A stretch of DNA of 24,042 nt, taken from NCBI GenBank assembly GCA_018716545.1, contig DVJU01000070.1:1-24042 (forward strand). The letters are read 5' to 3'. The stretch comes from Scatomorpha pullicola. GTDB lineage: Bacteria > Bacillota > Clostridia > Oscillospirales > Oscillospiraceae. Position numbers and translations under genes: made by a program. Positions within the stretch are counted from its first letter, which is position 1. Every line of letters starts with the position of its first letter. This document shows positions 6,816-14,373 of the stretch, piece after piece. The notes below the pieces were generated by a model. The model did no database searches. It saw nothing but the letters and a program-made list of their open reading frames with translations, and had not been told where the DNA came from.

Positions 6816-7543
6816 GCCGTATTGACGTGCTCGGCGTGAGCTTTGACGACCTGACGATGGACGAGGCCGTCGAGATCGCGCTGGGCTTTATGCAGGAGAG
6901 GCGCGCGTGCTATGCGTGCACGCCGAACCCGGAGATAGTCATGGCGGCGAAGGGAGACGCAGCCCTGCGCGCCGCACTGTCCGGGGCGGAGCTTGTTCTG
7001 GCCGACGGCGTGGGCATAACCAAGGCTGCGGCCATGCTGGGCACGCCGCTCAAGTCGCGCGTGCCGGGCATAGACTTCGCTTCAAACGTCATATCCCGCC
7101 TCGCTGAGCGAGGGGGGAGCGTGTACCTGCTGGGTGCAAAGCCGCTGGTGGCCGAGGCCGCGGCGGATAAGCTCACACAGACCTACCCCGGCATAGTGAT
7201 AGCCGGTACAAACGACGGATACTTCACCGACGAAGCGCCGGTGATAGAGAAGATAAACGCGGCCAGCCCGGACTTCCTCATGGTCTGTCTCGGCTCGCCC
7301 AAGCAGGAGCTGTGGATGTCCGCCAACGCGGGCAGGCTCAGCTGCGGCCTGATGGCCGGCCTGGGCGGCAGCCTTGACGTGCTGGCCGGGAACGTGCAGC
7401 GCGCGCCGGAGACCTGGCGCAGGCTCGGCCTGGAGTGGCTCTACCGCGTGATAAAAGAGCCCAAGCGCCTCGGGCGCGTCATGAAGCTGCCCGCCTTCGT
7501 ACTGGAGGCCGCGGCGGAGGGAAGGAGAAGACGGCATGGGTAA
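6812..7543 (+). CDS. WecG/TagA/CpsF-family glycosyltransferase
   Basis: 243 residues. The family adds an N-acetylhexosamine (ManNAc or a ManNAc uronate) to a lipid-linked GlcNAc, an early step in wall teichoic acid or capsule synthesis at the inner face of the membrane. Family landmarks are present in order: TPNPE (38-42), LADGVGIT (62-69), a GSVYLLGAKP stretch, CLGSPKQELWM, GGSLDVLAGNVQRAPETW and the C-terminal LEWLYRVIKEPKRLGR that contacts the membrane. It overlaps the sirtuin by 4 bases and the kinase by 8. No other teichoic acid gene is in the window, so which polymer it serves is open. Confidence 0.92.
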   Translation: MSRIDVLGVSFDDLTMDEAVEIALGFMQERRACYACTPNPEIVMAAKGDAALRAALSGAELVLADGVGITKAAAMLGTPLKSRVPGIDFASNVISRLAERGGSVYLLGAKPLVAEAAADKLTQTYPGIVIAGTNDGYFTDEAPVIEKINAASPDFLMVCLGSPKQELWMSANAGRLSCGLMAGLGGSLDVLAGNVQRAPETWRRLGLEWLYRVIKEPKRLGRVMKLPAFVLEAAAEGRRRRHG

Positions 7544-8198
7544 GCTTATAGTCCTGGAGGGCATAGACGGCTCCGGCAAGAGCGCGCAGTACCGGCGCCT
7601 CACCGCGAGGTTCGAGCGCGAGGGGCTGGATTACCACAGCATAGTCTTCCCGCGCTATGACCAGGAGTCCTCCGCGCTGATACGCATGTATCTCAACGGC
7701 GATTTCGGCTCCAGGCCGGACGACGTTAACGCATATGCGTCAAGTATTTTCTACGCAGTCGACCGCTACGCCTCGTATATGACCGACTGGAAGGCGTATT
7801 ATCAGTCGGGGGGCGTGGTGCTGTCCGACAGATACACCACCTCCAACGCCGTGCACCAGGGTGCCAAGCTCCCTCCCGAGGAGCAGCCGCGCTTCTTCGA
7901 CTGGCTGTACGACCTTGAATATGTAAAGCTCGGCCTGCCCAGGCCGGATCTGGTCATCTTCCTGGACGTGGATCTGGCCACCAGCGAGGCGCGTATGCAC
8001 CGGCGCCAGCTCAAGACCGGAAAGAGCGGCGACATTCACGAGCGGGACACGGAATACCTCCAGCTCTGCCTGGACACCGGTCACCGCGCCGCGGCGCACT
8101 ACGGCTGGCGCGTGGTGGACTTCATGAAGGACGGCAAGGAGCGCGAGATGGACGAGAAGCACGAGGAGATATACCAAATTGTCCGCGAGCTGCTTTGA
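7536..8198 (+). CDS. tmk: Thymidylate kinase
   Basis: 220 residues; phosphorylates dTMP to dTDP for DNA synthesis. The P-loop is GIDGSGKS (9-16); DRYASY is near 69-74 (the DR[YH] nucleotide motif), SDRYTTSNAVHQGA follows, Walker-B-like LVIFLDVD is near 147, and the LID region has the Lys/Arg-rich RRQLKTGKSGD. The longer spacing and YASSIFYAVDRY motif match the second clostridial type of dTMP kinase rather than the short E. coli form. The ATG at 7536 overlaps the end of the glycosyltransferase frame by 8 bases, and the 3' end overlaps the next gene by 20. Confidence 0.9.
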   Translation: MGKLIVLEGIDGSGKSAQYRRLTARFEREGLDYHSIVFPRYDQESSALIRMYLNGDFGSRPDDVNAYASSIFYAVDRYASYMTDWKAYYQSGGVVLSDRYTTSNAVHQGAKLPPEEQPRFFDWLYDLEYVKLGLPRPDLVIFLDVDLATSEARMHRRQLKTGKSGDIHERDTEYLQLCLDTGHRAAAHYGWRVVDFMKDGKEREMDEKHEEIYQIVRELL

Positions 8199-8751
8199 CG
8201 CCGGGAAGGCTCGGTTCCGCGCTCTGATGAGAGAGCGCATCAAAAGCCTGGACGAGGAGTATATACGCGCCTCCGACGAGGGGATAATGAAAAACGTACT
8301 GGCGCTGGACGCGTTTGTCCGCGCCAGGGCGGTCTTTGCCTACTGCTCGGTGGGCAGGGAGTGCGCCACGGCCGGTATTATCTCCGCCGCGCACGATATG
8401 GGCAAGACTGTGGCTCTGCCGCGCTCAAAGCCGGGCGGGGTGATGGACTTCGCCTCGGACGAGTACGGGCTGCACCCCGCAATGTACGGCATACCGGAGC
8501 CGGCGGCGGAGGCCGAAGCGCTTTCGCCTCAGCCGGGGGACATCATAATAGTCCCGGCGGTCTGCTGCGACGTCTCTGGCATGCGCCTGGGGCAGGGCGG
8601 GGGATACTACGACCGCTTCCTGGCGGATACGCCGGCCGTTACGGCCTGCCTGTGCCGCACTCGGCTGCTGCAGGAAAAGGTTCCGGCGGAGTGGAACGAT
8701 ATCCGCGTTAACTTCGTCATAACCGAGCATGATATAATAGAGATAAAATAA
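8179..8751 (+). CDS. 5-formyltetrahydrofolate cyclo-ligase
   Basis: 190 residues; converts 5-formyl-THF to 5,10-methenyl-THF with ATP, returning folate to the one-carbon pool. Family motifs are KARFRALMRERI (the N-terminal KxxLR-type start), the PRSKPGG substrate stretch and the signature GMRLGQGGGYYDRFL (about 134-148). The start is probably TTG at 8179: it has a GAGGAG site 8 bases upstream, and the first ATG (8227) would cut off the conserved N-terminal helix. It overlaps tmk by 20 bases. Pairing with thymidylate kinase fits the folate demand of dTMP synthesis (inference). Confidence 0.92.
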   Translation: MSASCFDAGKARFRALMRERIKSLDEEYIRASDEGIMKNVLALDAFVRARAVFAYCSVGRECATAGIISAAHDMGKTVALPRSKPGGVMDFASDEYGLHPAMYGIPEPAAEAEALSPQPGDIIIVPAVCCDVSGMRLGQGGGYYDRFLADTPAVTACLCRTRLLQEKVPAEWNDIRVNFVITEHDIIEIK

Positions 8752-8775
8752 AACGGAGCCCGTGACCGGGCTCCG
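8742..8775 (-). terminator. Rho-independent terminator of the Cys-rich microprotein gene
   Basis: On the minus strand a 9-bp perfect stem CGGAGCCCG/CGGGCTCCG (loop GTCA) runs into TTTTATTTTAT. On the plus strand no T-run follows the stem, so it acts mainly for the minus gene; it directly abuts the stop of the 5-FCL gene. Confidence 0.85.
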
Positions 8776-8783
8776 CGGCGGCG

Positions 8784-8939
8784 TCAGCAGCAGGTGTTGC
8801 AGCTGTTGTCGCAGTTGCAGTTGTTGGTGCAGCAGTTGCTGCCGCAGCAGCTGTTGCCGCTCCAGCCCCCGCATATGAACAGGAGCAGGAGAATGATTAT
8901 AATCCAGAAGCAGCCGCCGTTATTGTTTCCGCAGAACAT
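8784..8939 (-). CDS. Cys/Asn-rich single-pass membrane microprotein, unknown function
   Basis: 51 residues from ATG 8939. A short head MFCGNNNGGC is followed by a hydrophobic helix WIIIILLLLFICGG (12-25) and a tail of 21 residues (31-51) holding nine of the protein's twelve cysteines and many asparagines. It has its own terminator, which supports it being a real gene, and an AAGGG site (with GGAG further up) before the ATG. It resembles in layout the small Cys/Gly-rich proteins often listed as hypothetical in spore formers; I do not assign a function. Possible roles are metal binding or disulphide-linked surface or spore-coat material. A 27-codon upstream extension of the frame exists but is not needed. 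Confidence 0.7.
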   Translation of the reverse strand: MFCGNNNGGCFWIIIILLLLFICGGWSGNSCCGSNCCTNNCNCDNSCNTCC

Positions 8940-9093
8940 GTTATGACCCTTTCTCCGCGCTATGTGATATGCTTTGGCCGGACCCCGCGCGGGGGGTGAG
9001 GCGCTTAACCTTGTGTACAACGACGCGGCACTGCCGCCGTCTGAGCCATACTATGCCCCTCGGGGCAAACACGTTACTTCGGGAGACTCAGGA

Positions 9094-10530
9094 ATGGAAA
9101 ACGATTTTGACAAGCGAAACGAAATACCGGAAGGCTCCGAGCCCAAGCCGCCTGAGGAACAGCCGCCGACGGATGATACCGTCATCGTACCAGCCATAGG
9201 CGCCGAGCGCAGGGAAAGGCCGGAGGCCGCCCCGTCCGGAGACGGCGGCGGGGAGAGCGCCGAGAATGAGAGCGTTGAAAGCCGCGGCAGAAAGCTGCTC
9301 GAGCGCCTGGACAGCATGCTCTACAACCCCGAAAAGCACTCCGGGGATGAGGACGGGATACCCGATGACGACGACGCCCCGCTCACCGAGCGCGACTTCA
9401 AGCCGATACGCAAGCGCAGGGACGGCAAAATCGGCTGTCTGGGCGGCCTGATGTACTTCGTCTTCTGCGTCAGCCTGTCCGTGGTGCTGGCCTGCCTGGC
9501 GTGGATGGCTGCGGTGGACGTGCTGGCGCTCAACAAAGACCCTATCGAACGCACGATAACGCTGCCCGAGGAGATATTTGAATACACCGAGGAGACGGTC
9601 GAGAACGAGGACGGAAGCACCGAGACGAGGACGGTCTCCCGCGCCGACATAGACTATGTCGCCAACACGCTCAAGGAGGCCGGGCTCATAGAGTACAAGT
9701 GGCTGTTCAAGCTCTTTTGCAGCTTTTCGGACGCTGAGCTTGAGGTAGACCCGGGCACGTATACGCTCACCACCAGCCTGGACTACAACGCCCTGGTCTC
9801 GAACATGCAGACCGGTACGGCCAGCATGGCGACCACCACAATAACCTTCCCCGAAGGCTTCACGATGCAGGAGATATTCGAGCGCCTGGAGGAAAACGGG
9901 ATCTGCTCGGTCGAGGATCTGTACGACGCCGCGGCGAATTCCTCCTACAACTACTCGTTCCTGGATTGGGCCGAGGTGGGCGACGCCTCGAGGCTTGAGG
10001 GCTACCTGTTCCCGGACACCTACGAATTCTACCAGGGCGAGCAGGCGTCCAGCGCGATCAACCGCTTCCTCCTCAACTTCCACGGCAAACTGACCGCCGA
10101 CATGTACTCCCAGGCCGAGGCTTTGAACATCTCGCTGCACCAGGCGGTCATCATAGCCTCCATGATAGAGGCCGAGGCTGCAAACGACGACGAGAGGGAC
10201 GACATAGCCGCCGTCATATACAACCGCCTCGCCGCCGGCATGCCTCTGCAGATAGACGCCACGGTCATGTACGCCCTCGGCGAGCACAAGGAATTCCTGA
10301 CCGAAGCCGATTTGCAGGTAGACAGCCCGTACAACACCTATCTCAACACCGGGCTGCCGGCCGGACCCATCTGCAACCCCGGCCTTGCCAGTATAAACGC
10401 GGCGCTTAATCCCGCCGACGTGAGCTATCTGTACTACGCCCTGGACACCGAGACGGGCACGCACCAGTTCTTCACGAACTACAGCGACTTCGAGGCGTTC
10501 ACGGCCACGCAGGATTACACAAACCAGTAA
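9094..10530 (+). CDS. mltG: Endolytic transglycosylase MltG
   Basis: 478 residues. A membrane-anchored murein lyase that cuts nascent glycan strands and is thought to release them from the synthesis machinery. The N-terminal 110 residues are cytoplasmic, acidic and low in complexity; one membrane helix lies at about 113-141; a LysM-like subdomain (about 180-250) and the YceG catalytic domain follow. The catalytic glutamate is in IASMIEAEAA (E359 by alignment in memory with E. coli VEKET), then YNRLAAGMPLQIDATVMY, SPYNTYLNTGLPAGPICNPG and LYYALDTETGTHQF. I start at ATG 9094 with GGGAG 8 bases upstream; the frame is open another 40 codons but has no better site. It is divergent from the microprotein gene. 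Confidence 0.95.
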   Translation: MENDFDKRNEIPEGSEPKPPEEQPPTDDTVIVPAIGAERRERPEAAPSGDGGGESAENESVESRGRKLLERLDSMLYNPEKHSGDEDGIPDDDDAPLTERDFKPIRKRRDGKIGCLGGLMYFVFCVSLSVVLACLAWMAAVDVLALNKDPIERTITLPEEIFEYTEETVENEDGSTETRTVSRADIDYVANTLKEAGLIEYKWLFKLFCSFSDAELEVDPGTYTLTTSLDYNALVSNMQTGTASMATTTITFPEGFTMQEIFERLEENGICSVEDLYDAAANSSYNYSFLDWAEVGDASRLEGYLFPDTYEFYQGEQASSAINRFLLNFHGKLTADMYSQAEALNISLHQAVIIASMIEAEAANDDERDDIAAVIYNRLAAGMPLQIDATVMYALGEHKEFLTEADLQVDSPYNTYLNTGLPAGPICNPGLASINAALNPADVSYLYYALDTETGTHQFFTNYSDFEAFTATQDYTNQ

Positions 10531-10536
10531 AGGATA

Positions 10537-10570
10537 AACAATAGGGAGCCACGAGGCTCCCAATTGTTTC
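10537..10570 (+). terminator. Rho-independent terminator of mltG
   Basis: The stem AACAAT-GGGAGCC / GGCTCCC-ATTGTT with loop ACGA and one A/A mismatch ends in TTTC, 7 bases after the stop. Confidence 0.8.
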
Positions 10571-10592
10571 TGAATTGGTATTGTGATATAAT
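10564..10592 (+). promoter_or_regulatory. Promoter of the ABC-F/Gre operon
   Basis: TTGTTT (10564-10569), 17 bases, TATAAT (10587-10592) preceded by TGA. The -35 is embedded in the 3' arm of the mltG terminator. Confidence 0.65.
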
Positions 10593-10627
10593 ATCCCGCC
10601 GATAAACCCCCGATGGAGGTATAATAC

Positions 10628-12244
10628 ATGGGTGCAATGATAACGGTTGAAAATCTGAGCGTGCAGTTCGGCGGTCAGGTTCTCTTTTCAAACGCTGATC
10701 TGCAGTTCACTTCCGGGAACTGCTACGGAATAATAGGCGCCAACGGCGCAGGCAAGTCCACGTTCCTGCGCGTGCTCTCGGGCGAGGTGGAGAGCACGGG
10801 CGGTTCAGTCTACATCGACCCCAAGGCGCGCATGAGCGTGCTCAAGCAGAACCAGGGCATGTACGACGAGTACACGGTCATGGACACCGTCATAATGGGC
10901 AACAAGCGCCTCTACGACATAGGCAAGGAGAAGGACGCCATCTACGACAAGCCCGACTTCACCGACGAGGACGGCATCCGCGCCAGCGAGCTGGAGGAGG
11001 AGTACGCCGAGCTTGGCGGCTGGGAGGCCGAGAGCGACGCCGGGCGCATCTTGAACGGCCTCGGCGTGTCCACAGAGTTCCACTACACCCTGATGTCCGA
11101 CCTCGACGGCAGGCTCAAGGTCAAGGTGCTGCTCGCCCAGGCGCTGTTCGGCAAGCCGGACATCGTCCTCCTCGACGAGCCTACCAACAACCTGGATCTG
11201 CAGAGCGTCGTCTGGCTGGAGGACTTCCTCATGGACTACGAGGGCACCGTGCTCGTCGTGAGCCACGACAGGTACTTCCTGAACAACGTGTGCACGCACA
11301 TCGTCGACATAGACTACGGCAAGATAAAGATGTACGTCGGCAACTACGACTTCTGGTACGAGTCCAGCCAGCTGATGCAGAAGCTGATTAAGGACCAGAA
11401 CAAGAAGGCCGCGCAGAAGATCGCCGAGCTGGAGAGCTTTATACGCCGATTTGCGGCCAACCGCTCGAAGTCCCGCCAGGCCACAAGCCGCCGCAAGCTC
11501 CTGGACAAGCTGACCATAGAGGAGCTGCCCGCGTCCAGCCGCCGCTACCCCTGGGTGGGCTTCAAGGCCAACCGCGAGCCGGGCAAGGACAGACTCTTTG
11601 TCACCGACCTGTGCAAGAGCGTCGACGGCGTCACGCTGCTCAAGGACGTCAGCTTCATCATGAACAAGGGCGACAAGATCGCGATAATCGGCCGCAACGA
11701 GCTGGCCGTGACCATGCTGTTCAAGCTGCTCATGGGCGAGGAGGAGCCGGACTCCGGCAACATCAAGTGGGGCGTCTCCACCACGCAGGGATATATGCCG
11801 CGCGACAACAGCGCCTATTTCGAGGGCTGCGAGCTGTCCATCATGGACTGGATGCGCCAGTTCTCCGAGGACAAGCGCGAGAGCTACCTCAGGCAGTTCC
11901 TCGGCCGTATGCTGTTCTCCGGCGACGAGGTGTACAAGCCGGTCAACGTCCTCTCCGGCGGCGAGCGCGTGAGGTGCATGATAAGCAAGCTCATGCTCTC
12001 CGGCGCGAGCGTGCTGCTGCTCGACCAGCCCACGAACCACCTCGACCTCGAGAGCATCGCCGCGCTGAACAACGGCCTCGAGGCCTTCGAGCACAACATA
12101 ATCTTCTCCAGCCACGACCACCAGCTCACGCAGACCGTGGCCAACAGGATAATCGAGATAAACTCCGACGGCTCCATCACCGACCGCATGTGCACCTACG
12201 ACGAGTACATGAACATAGCCGAGCACGAGAGCTCCGCCGAATAA
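10628..12244 (+). CDS. ABC-F family ATPase (YkpA/YbiT-like)
   Basis: 538 residues, two nucleotide-binding domains and no membrane helices, so a ribosome-associated ABC-F factor rather than a transporter. NBD1 has Walker A GANGAGKST (37-45), Walker B/catalytic LLDEPTNNLD (181-190) and switch SHD (212-214), but its signature is MSDLDGRLK instead of LSGGQ. The interdomain linker (about 245-305), with RFAANRSKSRQATSRRKLL, is the tRNA-contacting segment. NBD2 has an intact LSGGE signature (442-446) but Walker A reads GRNELAVTM (355-363) and the catalytic position is Gln (LLDQPTNHLD, Q467). ATG 10628 has GGAGG 8 bases upstream. The GRNELAV form is, from memory, shared with B. subtilis YkpA. A Gre factor follows 14 bases downstream. 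Confidence 0.95.
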   Translation: MGAMITVENLSVQFGGQVLFSNADLQFTSGNCYGIIGANGAGKSTFLRVLSGEVESTGGSVYIDPKARMSVLKQNQGMYDEYTVMDTVIMGNKRLYDIGKEKDAIYDKPDFTDEDGIRASELEEEYAELGGWEAESDAGRILNGLGVSTEFHYTLMSDLDGRLKVKVLLAQALFGKPDIVLLDEPTNNLDLQSVVWLEDFLMDYEGTVLVVSHDRYFLNNVCTHIVDIDYGKIKMYVGNYDFWYESSQLMQKLIKDQNKKAAQKIAELESFIRRFAANRSKSRQATSRRKLLDKLTIEELPASSRRYPWVGFKANREPGKDRLFVTDLCKSVDGVTLLKDVSFIMNKGDKIAIIGRNELAVTMLFKLLMGEEEPDSGNIKWGVSTTQGYMPRDNSAYFEGCELSIMDWMRQFSEDKRESYLRQFLGRMLFSGDEVYKPVNVLSGGERVRCMISKLMLSGASVLLLDQPTNHLDLESIAALNNGLEAFEHNIIFSSHDHQLTQTVANRIIEINSDGSITDRMCTYDEYMNIAEHESSAE

Positions 12245-12258
12245 GAGGTAAAGGCAGA

Positions 12259-12762
12259 ATGTACGACGAGCTTACAAAAGAGGACATCAAAAAGATGGAG
12301 GAGGAGCTGGACTACCGCACGCGCGTGCTGCGCCCCCAGCTCATAGACGACGTCAAGGTCGCGCGCGGCTTCGGCGACCTCTCGGAGAACTTCGAGTACA
12401 AGGCCGCAAAGCGCGAGAAAAACCGCAACGACAGCCGCGTGCGCTACCTTGAGCGCATGATAAAGACCGCGAAGGTCATATCCGACAGCAGCGCCTCGGA
12501 CGTGGCGGGGCTGTACGACAAGGTGACTATCCGCGCCGAGGACGACAACTCCGAGCGCGTCATAACCCTCGTCACCACGCTCCGCCAGAACGCGCCCCAG
12601 GGGCTTATCAGCAAGGAAAGCCCCGTCGGCAAGGCGGTCATCGGCCACAAGGCCGGCGAGCGAGTGTACATCAAGCTCAGCGAGGACGACGGCTACTGGC
12701 TGGACATCCTGAAAATCGAAAAGGGCTCGGACGACGGCAGCATACCGATACGCGGCTATTGA
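12259..12762 (+). CDS. greA: GreA/GreB-family transcription elongation factor
   Basis: 167 residues; rescues backtracked RNA polymerase by stimulating transcript cleavage. The N-terminal coiled coil carries the acidic tip motif FGDLSENFEYKAAKREKNRN (about 37-56), with the Asp and Glu needed for cleavage. The C-terminal FKBP-like domain holds the family element SKESPVGKAVIGHKAGE. It is a little longer and more divergent than standard GreA (about 158), so it may be a second Gre paralogue. ATG 12259 follows AGAGGTAAAGG and is 14 bases past the ABC-F stop, so the two genes share a transcript. Confidence 0.88.
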   Translation: MYDELTKEDIKKMEEELDYRTRVLRPQLIDDVKVARGFGDLSENFEYKAAKREKNRNDSRVRYLERMIKTAKVISDSSASDVAGLYDKVTIRAEDDNSERVITLVTTLRQNAPQGLISKESPVGKAVIGHKAGERVYIKLSEDDGYWLDILKIEKGSDDGSIPIRGY

Positions 12763-12769
12763 GACGACA

Positions 12770-12803
12770 ACGCCCCTTGCAATCCGGCAGGGGGCGTGTT
12801 ATT
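12770..12803 (+). terminator. Terminator of the ABC-F/Gre operon
   Basis: An 11-bp stem ACGCCCCTTGC/GCAGGGGGCGT with one G-T pair and loop AATCCG, followed by GTTATTAT. The T-run is broken, so it may be leaky. Confidence 0.7.
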
Positions 12804-12828
12804 ATGGATAATAGTTAGTATAGACTAA
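12777..12828 (+). promoter_or_regulatory. Promoter and candidate metal-regulator operator of the HMA protein gene
   Basis: TTGCAA (12777-12782), 17 bases and TATTAT (12800-12805) form a promoter overlapping the preceding terminator. Just downstream, at about the start of transcription, lies the inverted repeat TTAGT-ATAG-ACTAA (12815-12828). Its TTAG...CTAA halves recall DtxR/MntR-type operators. The regulator identity is inference. Confidence 0.5.
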
Positions 12829-12845
12829 TTAAGGAGGTGTGAACT

Positions 12846-13091
12846 ATGAAGAAAATAACCGTCAATATCGGCGGCATGATGTGCGGCATGTGTGAGGCGC
12901 ATATAAACGACGCGCTTCGCAGGGCGTTCAAGGTCAAAAAGGTAAGCAGCTCGCATGCGAAAGGTAGGACGGAGATAGTAGCCGCAGAGGACATCGGCGA
13001 CGAGGAGCTCAGAGCCGTAATATCGGCGACGGGCTATGAGTTCATCTCCGCCGTGCATGAGGAATACGTCAAAAGGGGGCTGTTTGGCTAA
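12846..13091 (+). CDS. Small heavy-metal-associated (HMA) domain protein
   Basis: 81 residues, a stand-alone ferredoxin-like HMA fold. The metal-binding loop is GGMMCGMCEAHIN (9-21), with the CxxC pair C13/C16. The C-terminus ends with SAVHEEYVKRGLFG. It has a perfect AAGGAGG site 8 bases before the ATG. Classic relatives (CopZ) carry Cu(I), but this form, with a long basic loop (FKVKKVSSSHAKGRTE), is of a type I associate with iron or general metal loci in Clostridia; no transporter lies beside it here. The candidate operator upstream suggests metal-controlled expression. Confidence 0.88.
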   Translation: MKKITVNIGGMMCGMCEAHINDALRRAFKVKKVSSSHAKGRTEIVAAEDIGDEELRAVISATGYEFISAVHEEYVKRGLFG

Positions 13092-13131
13092 GCATAGACG
13101 AAACGCATGGAGCACGATTCGATACAGGTAT

Positions 13132-13160
13132 TTGCAAACTCCGGGATCAAGTGGTAAGAT
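13132..13160 (+). promoter_or_regulatory. Candidate promoter of the aldo/keto reductase gene
   Basis: TTGCAA (13132-13137), 17 bases, TAAGAT (13155-13160). A nearer TATACT (13176-13181) is too close to the ribosome site to serve as a -10. Confidence 0.5.
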
Positions 13161-13196
13161 ATCCTTGTTTAGAAATATACTTACGGAGGTCTGCAA

Positions 13197-14330
13197 ATGC
13201 TTTACAAGGACTTTAAGGGCTTGCAGCTCAGCGAGCTGGGCATGGGCAACATGCGTCTGCCGACCATAGGCGGCGATGACAATCAAGTTGACACGGAAAA
13301 GGCGGTGGCCGTCATACGCGGCGCGTATGAGCGCGGCGTGAACTACTTTGACACCGCCTGGGGCTACCACGGCGGCAACAGCGAGACCACCGTGCGCGAA
13401 GCGCTGAGCGTTTACCCGCGCGAGAGCTACTACCTGGCCGACAAATTCCCCGGCTACGACCTGGCGAACTTCGGCAAGCAGAAGGAAATATTTGCCGAGC
13501 AGCTCAAGCGCTGCGGCGTGGAGTACTTCGACTTCTACCTGCTCCACAACGTGTGCGAGCTGAACATAGAGCAGTACCTCGACCCGAAGAACGGGGTGCT
13601 GGAATACTTCCTGGCCGAGAAGGCCGCGGGACGCATAAAGCACCTCGGCTTCAGCTGCCACGCGGAGCTGCCCGCCCTGCGCCGCTTCCTCGAGGCCTAC
13701 GGCGAGCACATGGAGTTCTGCCAGATACAGCTCAACTTCCTCGACTGGGAGTTCCAGCACGCCGACGAGAAGGTCAAGCTGCTGGGCGAGTACGGCCTGC
13801 CCGTGTGGGTCATGGAGCCCCTGCGCGGCGGCTCGCTGCTGAGACTGCCCGAGAGCGCCGAGGCCAAGCTGCGCGAGGCCAGGCCGGGCGAGAGCAACGC
13901 AGCCTGGGCTTTCAACTTCGTGCGCAGCGTGCCGGGCGTGACCATGATACTCTCCGGCATGAACTCTACGGAGCAGCTGGACGAAAACTGCGCCCTGTTC
14001 TCAGCCGATGCGAAGCTCAACGACGCCGAGTTCGAGCTGTGCGCCGGGATAGGCCGCTCCATGCTGTCCGGAGGCGTGGTGCCATGTACCGCCTGCCACT
14101 ACTGCGTCAGCCACTGCCCGCAGGGGCTGGACATCCCGCGCCTGCTCGCGCTGTACAACGAGCACGCCTTCAGCGGCGGCGGATTCATAGCGCCGTTCGC
14201 CGTCGCGGCCATAGAGCCGGACAAGCGTCCGAACAACTGTATTTCCTGCCACAGCTGCACAGCCGTCTGCCCGCAGAAAATCGAGATACCCGAGACGCTC
14301 GCCAAGTTCAGCGAGATGATGGGTCTTTAA
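13197..14330 (+). CDS. Aldo/keto reductase with C-terminal 2x[4Fe-4S] ferredoxin domain
   Basis: 377 residues. The N-terminal TIM barrel (about 1-270) carries the AKR residues in order: NYFDTAWGYHGG (Asp and Tyr), YLADKFPG (Lys) and FYLLHNV (His). The C-terminal part has two cysteine clusters of ferredoxin type, CTACHYCVSHCPQGLDIP (about 299-316) and CISCHSCTAVCPQKIEIP (about 345-362). Such fusions are common in anaerobes and are thought to pass electrons between iron-sulphur clusters and the carbonyl or nicotinamide site; the substrate is unknown. ATG 13197 has GGAGG at 13185-13189. It stands alone between its own promoter and a shared terminator. Confidence 0.93.
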   Translation: MLYKDFKGLQLSELGMGNMRLPTIGGDDNQVDTEKAVAVIRGAYERGVNYFDTAWGYHGGNSETTVREALSVYPRESYYLADKFPGYDLANFGKQKEIFAEQLKRCGVEYFDFYLLHNVCELNIEQYLDPKNGVLEYFLAEKAAGRIKHLGFSCHAELPALRRFLEAYGEHMEFCQIQLNFLDWEFQHADEKVKLLGEYGLPVWVMEPLRGGSLLRLPESAEAKLREARPGESNAAWAFNFVRSVPGVTMILSGMNSTEQLDENCALFSADAKLNDAEFELCAGIGRSMLSGGVVPCTACHYCVSHCPQGLDIPRLLALYNEHAFSGGGFIAPFAVAAIEPDKRPNNCISCHSCTAVCPQKIEIPETLAKFSEMMGL

Positions 14331-14373
14331 AAAGAATCTCCCCGCCGGGATGCCGGCGGGGAGATTCTTTTTT
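14331..14373. terminator. Bidirectional terminator shared by two convergent genes
   Basis: A perfect 18-bp stem, AAAGAATCTCCCCGCCGG and its complement, with loop GATG. The plus-strand tail is TTTTTT. It exactly fills the gap between the aldo/keto reductase stop (14330) and the YbaK-type gene stop (14372). Confidence 0.95.

Noticed and set aside
8786..8880. Repetitive cag/ttg-rich DNA as a satellite repeat
   Set aside because: It is explained by the Cys/Asn-rich tail of the microprotein read on the minus strand.
9088..10629. A 513-codon frame antisense to mltG
   Set aside because: Shadow of a well-supported gene; no recognisable protein and no ribosome site.
10805..12226. A 473-codon frame antisense to the ABC-F gene
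   Set aside because: Shadow frame with Leu/Val/Ala/His-rich composition typical of reversed biased codons.
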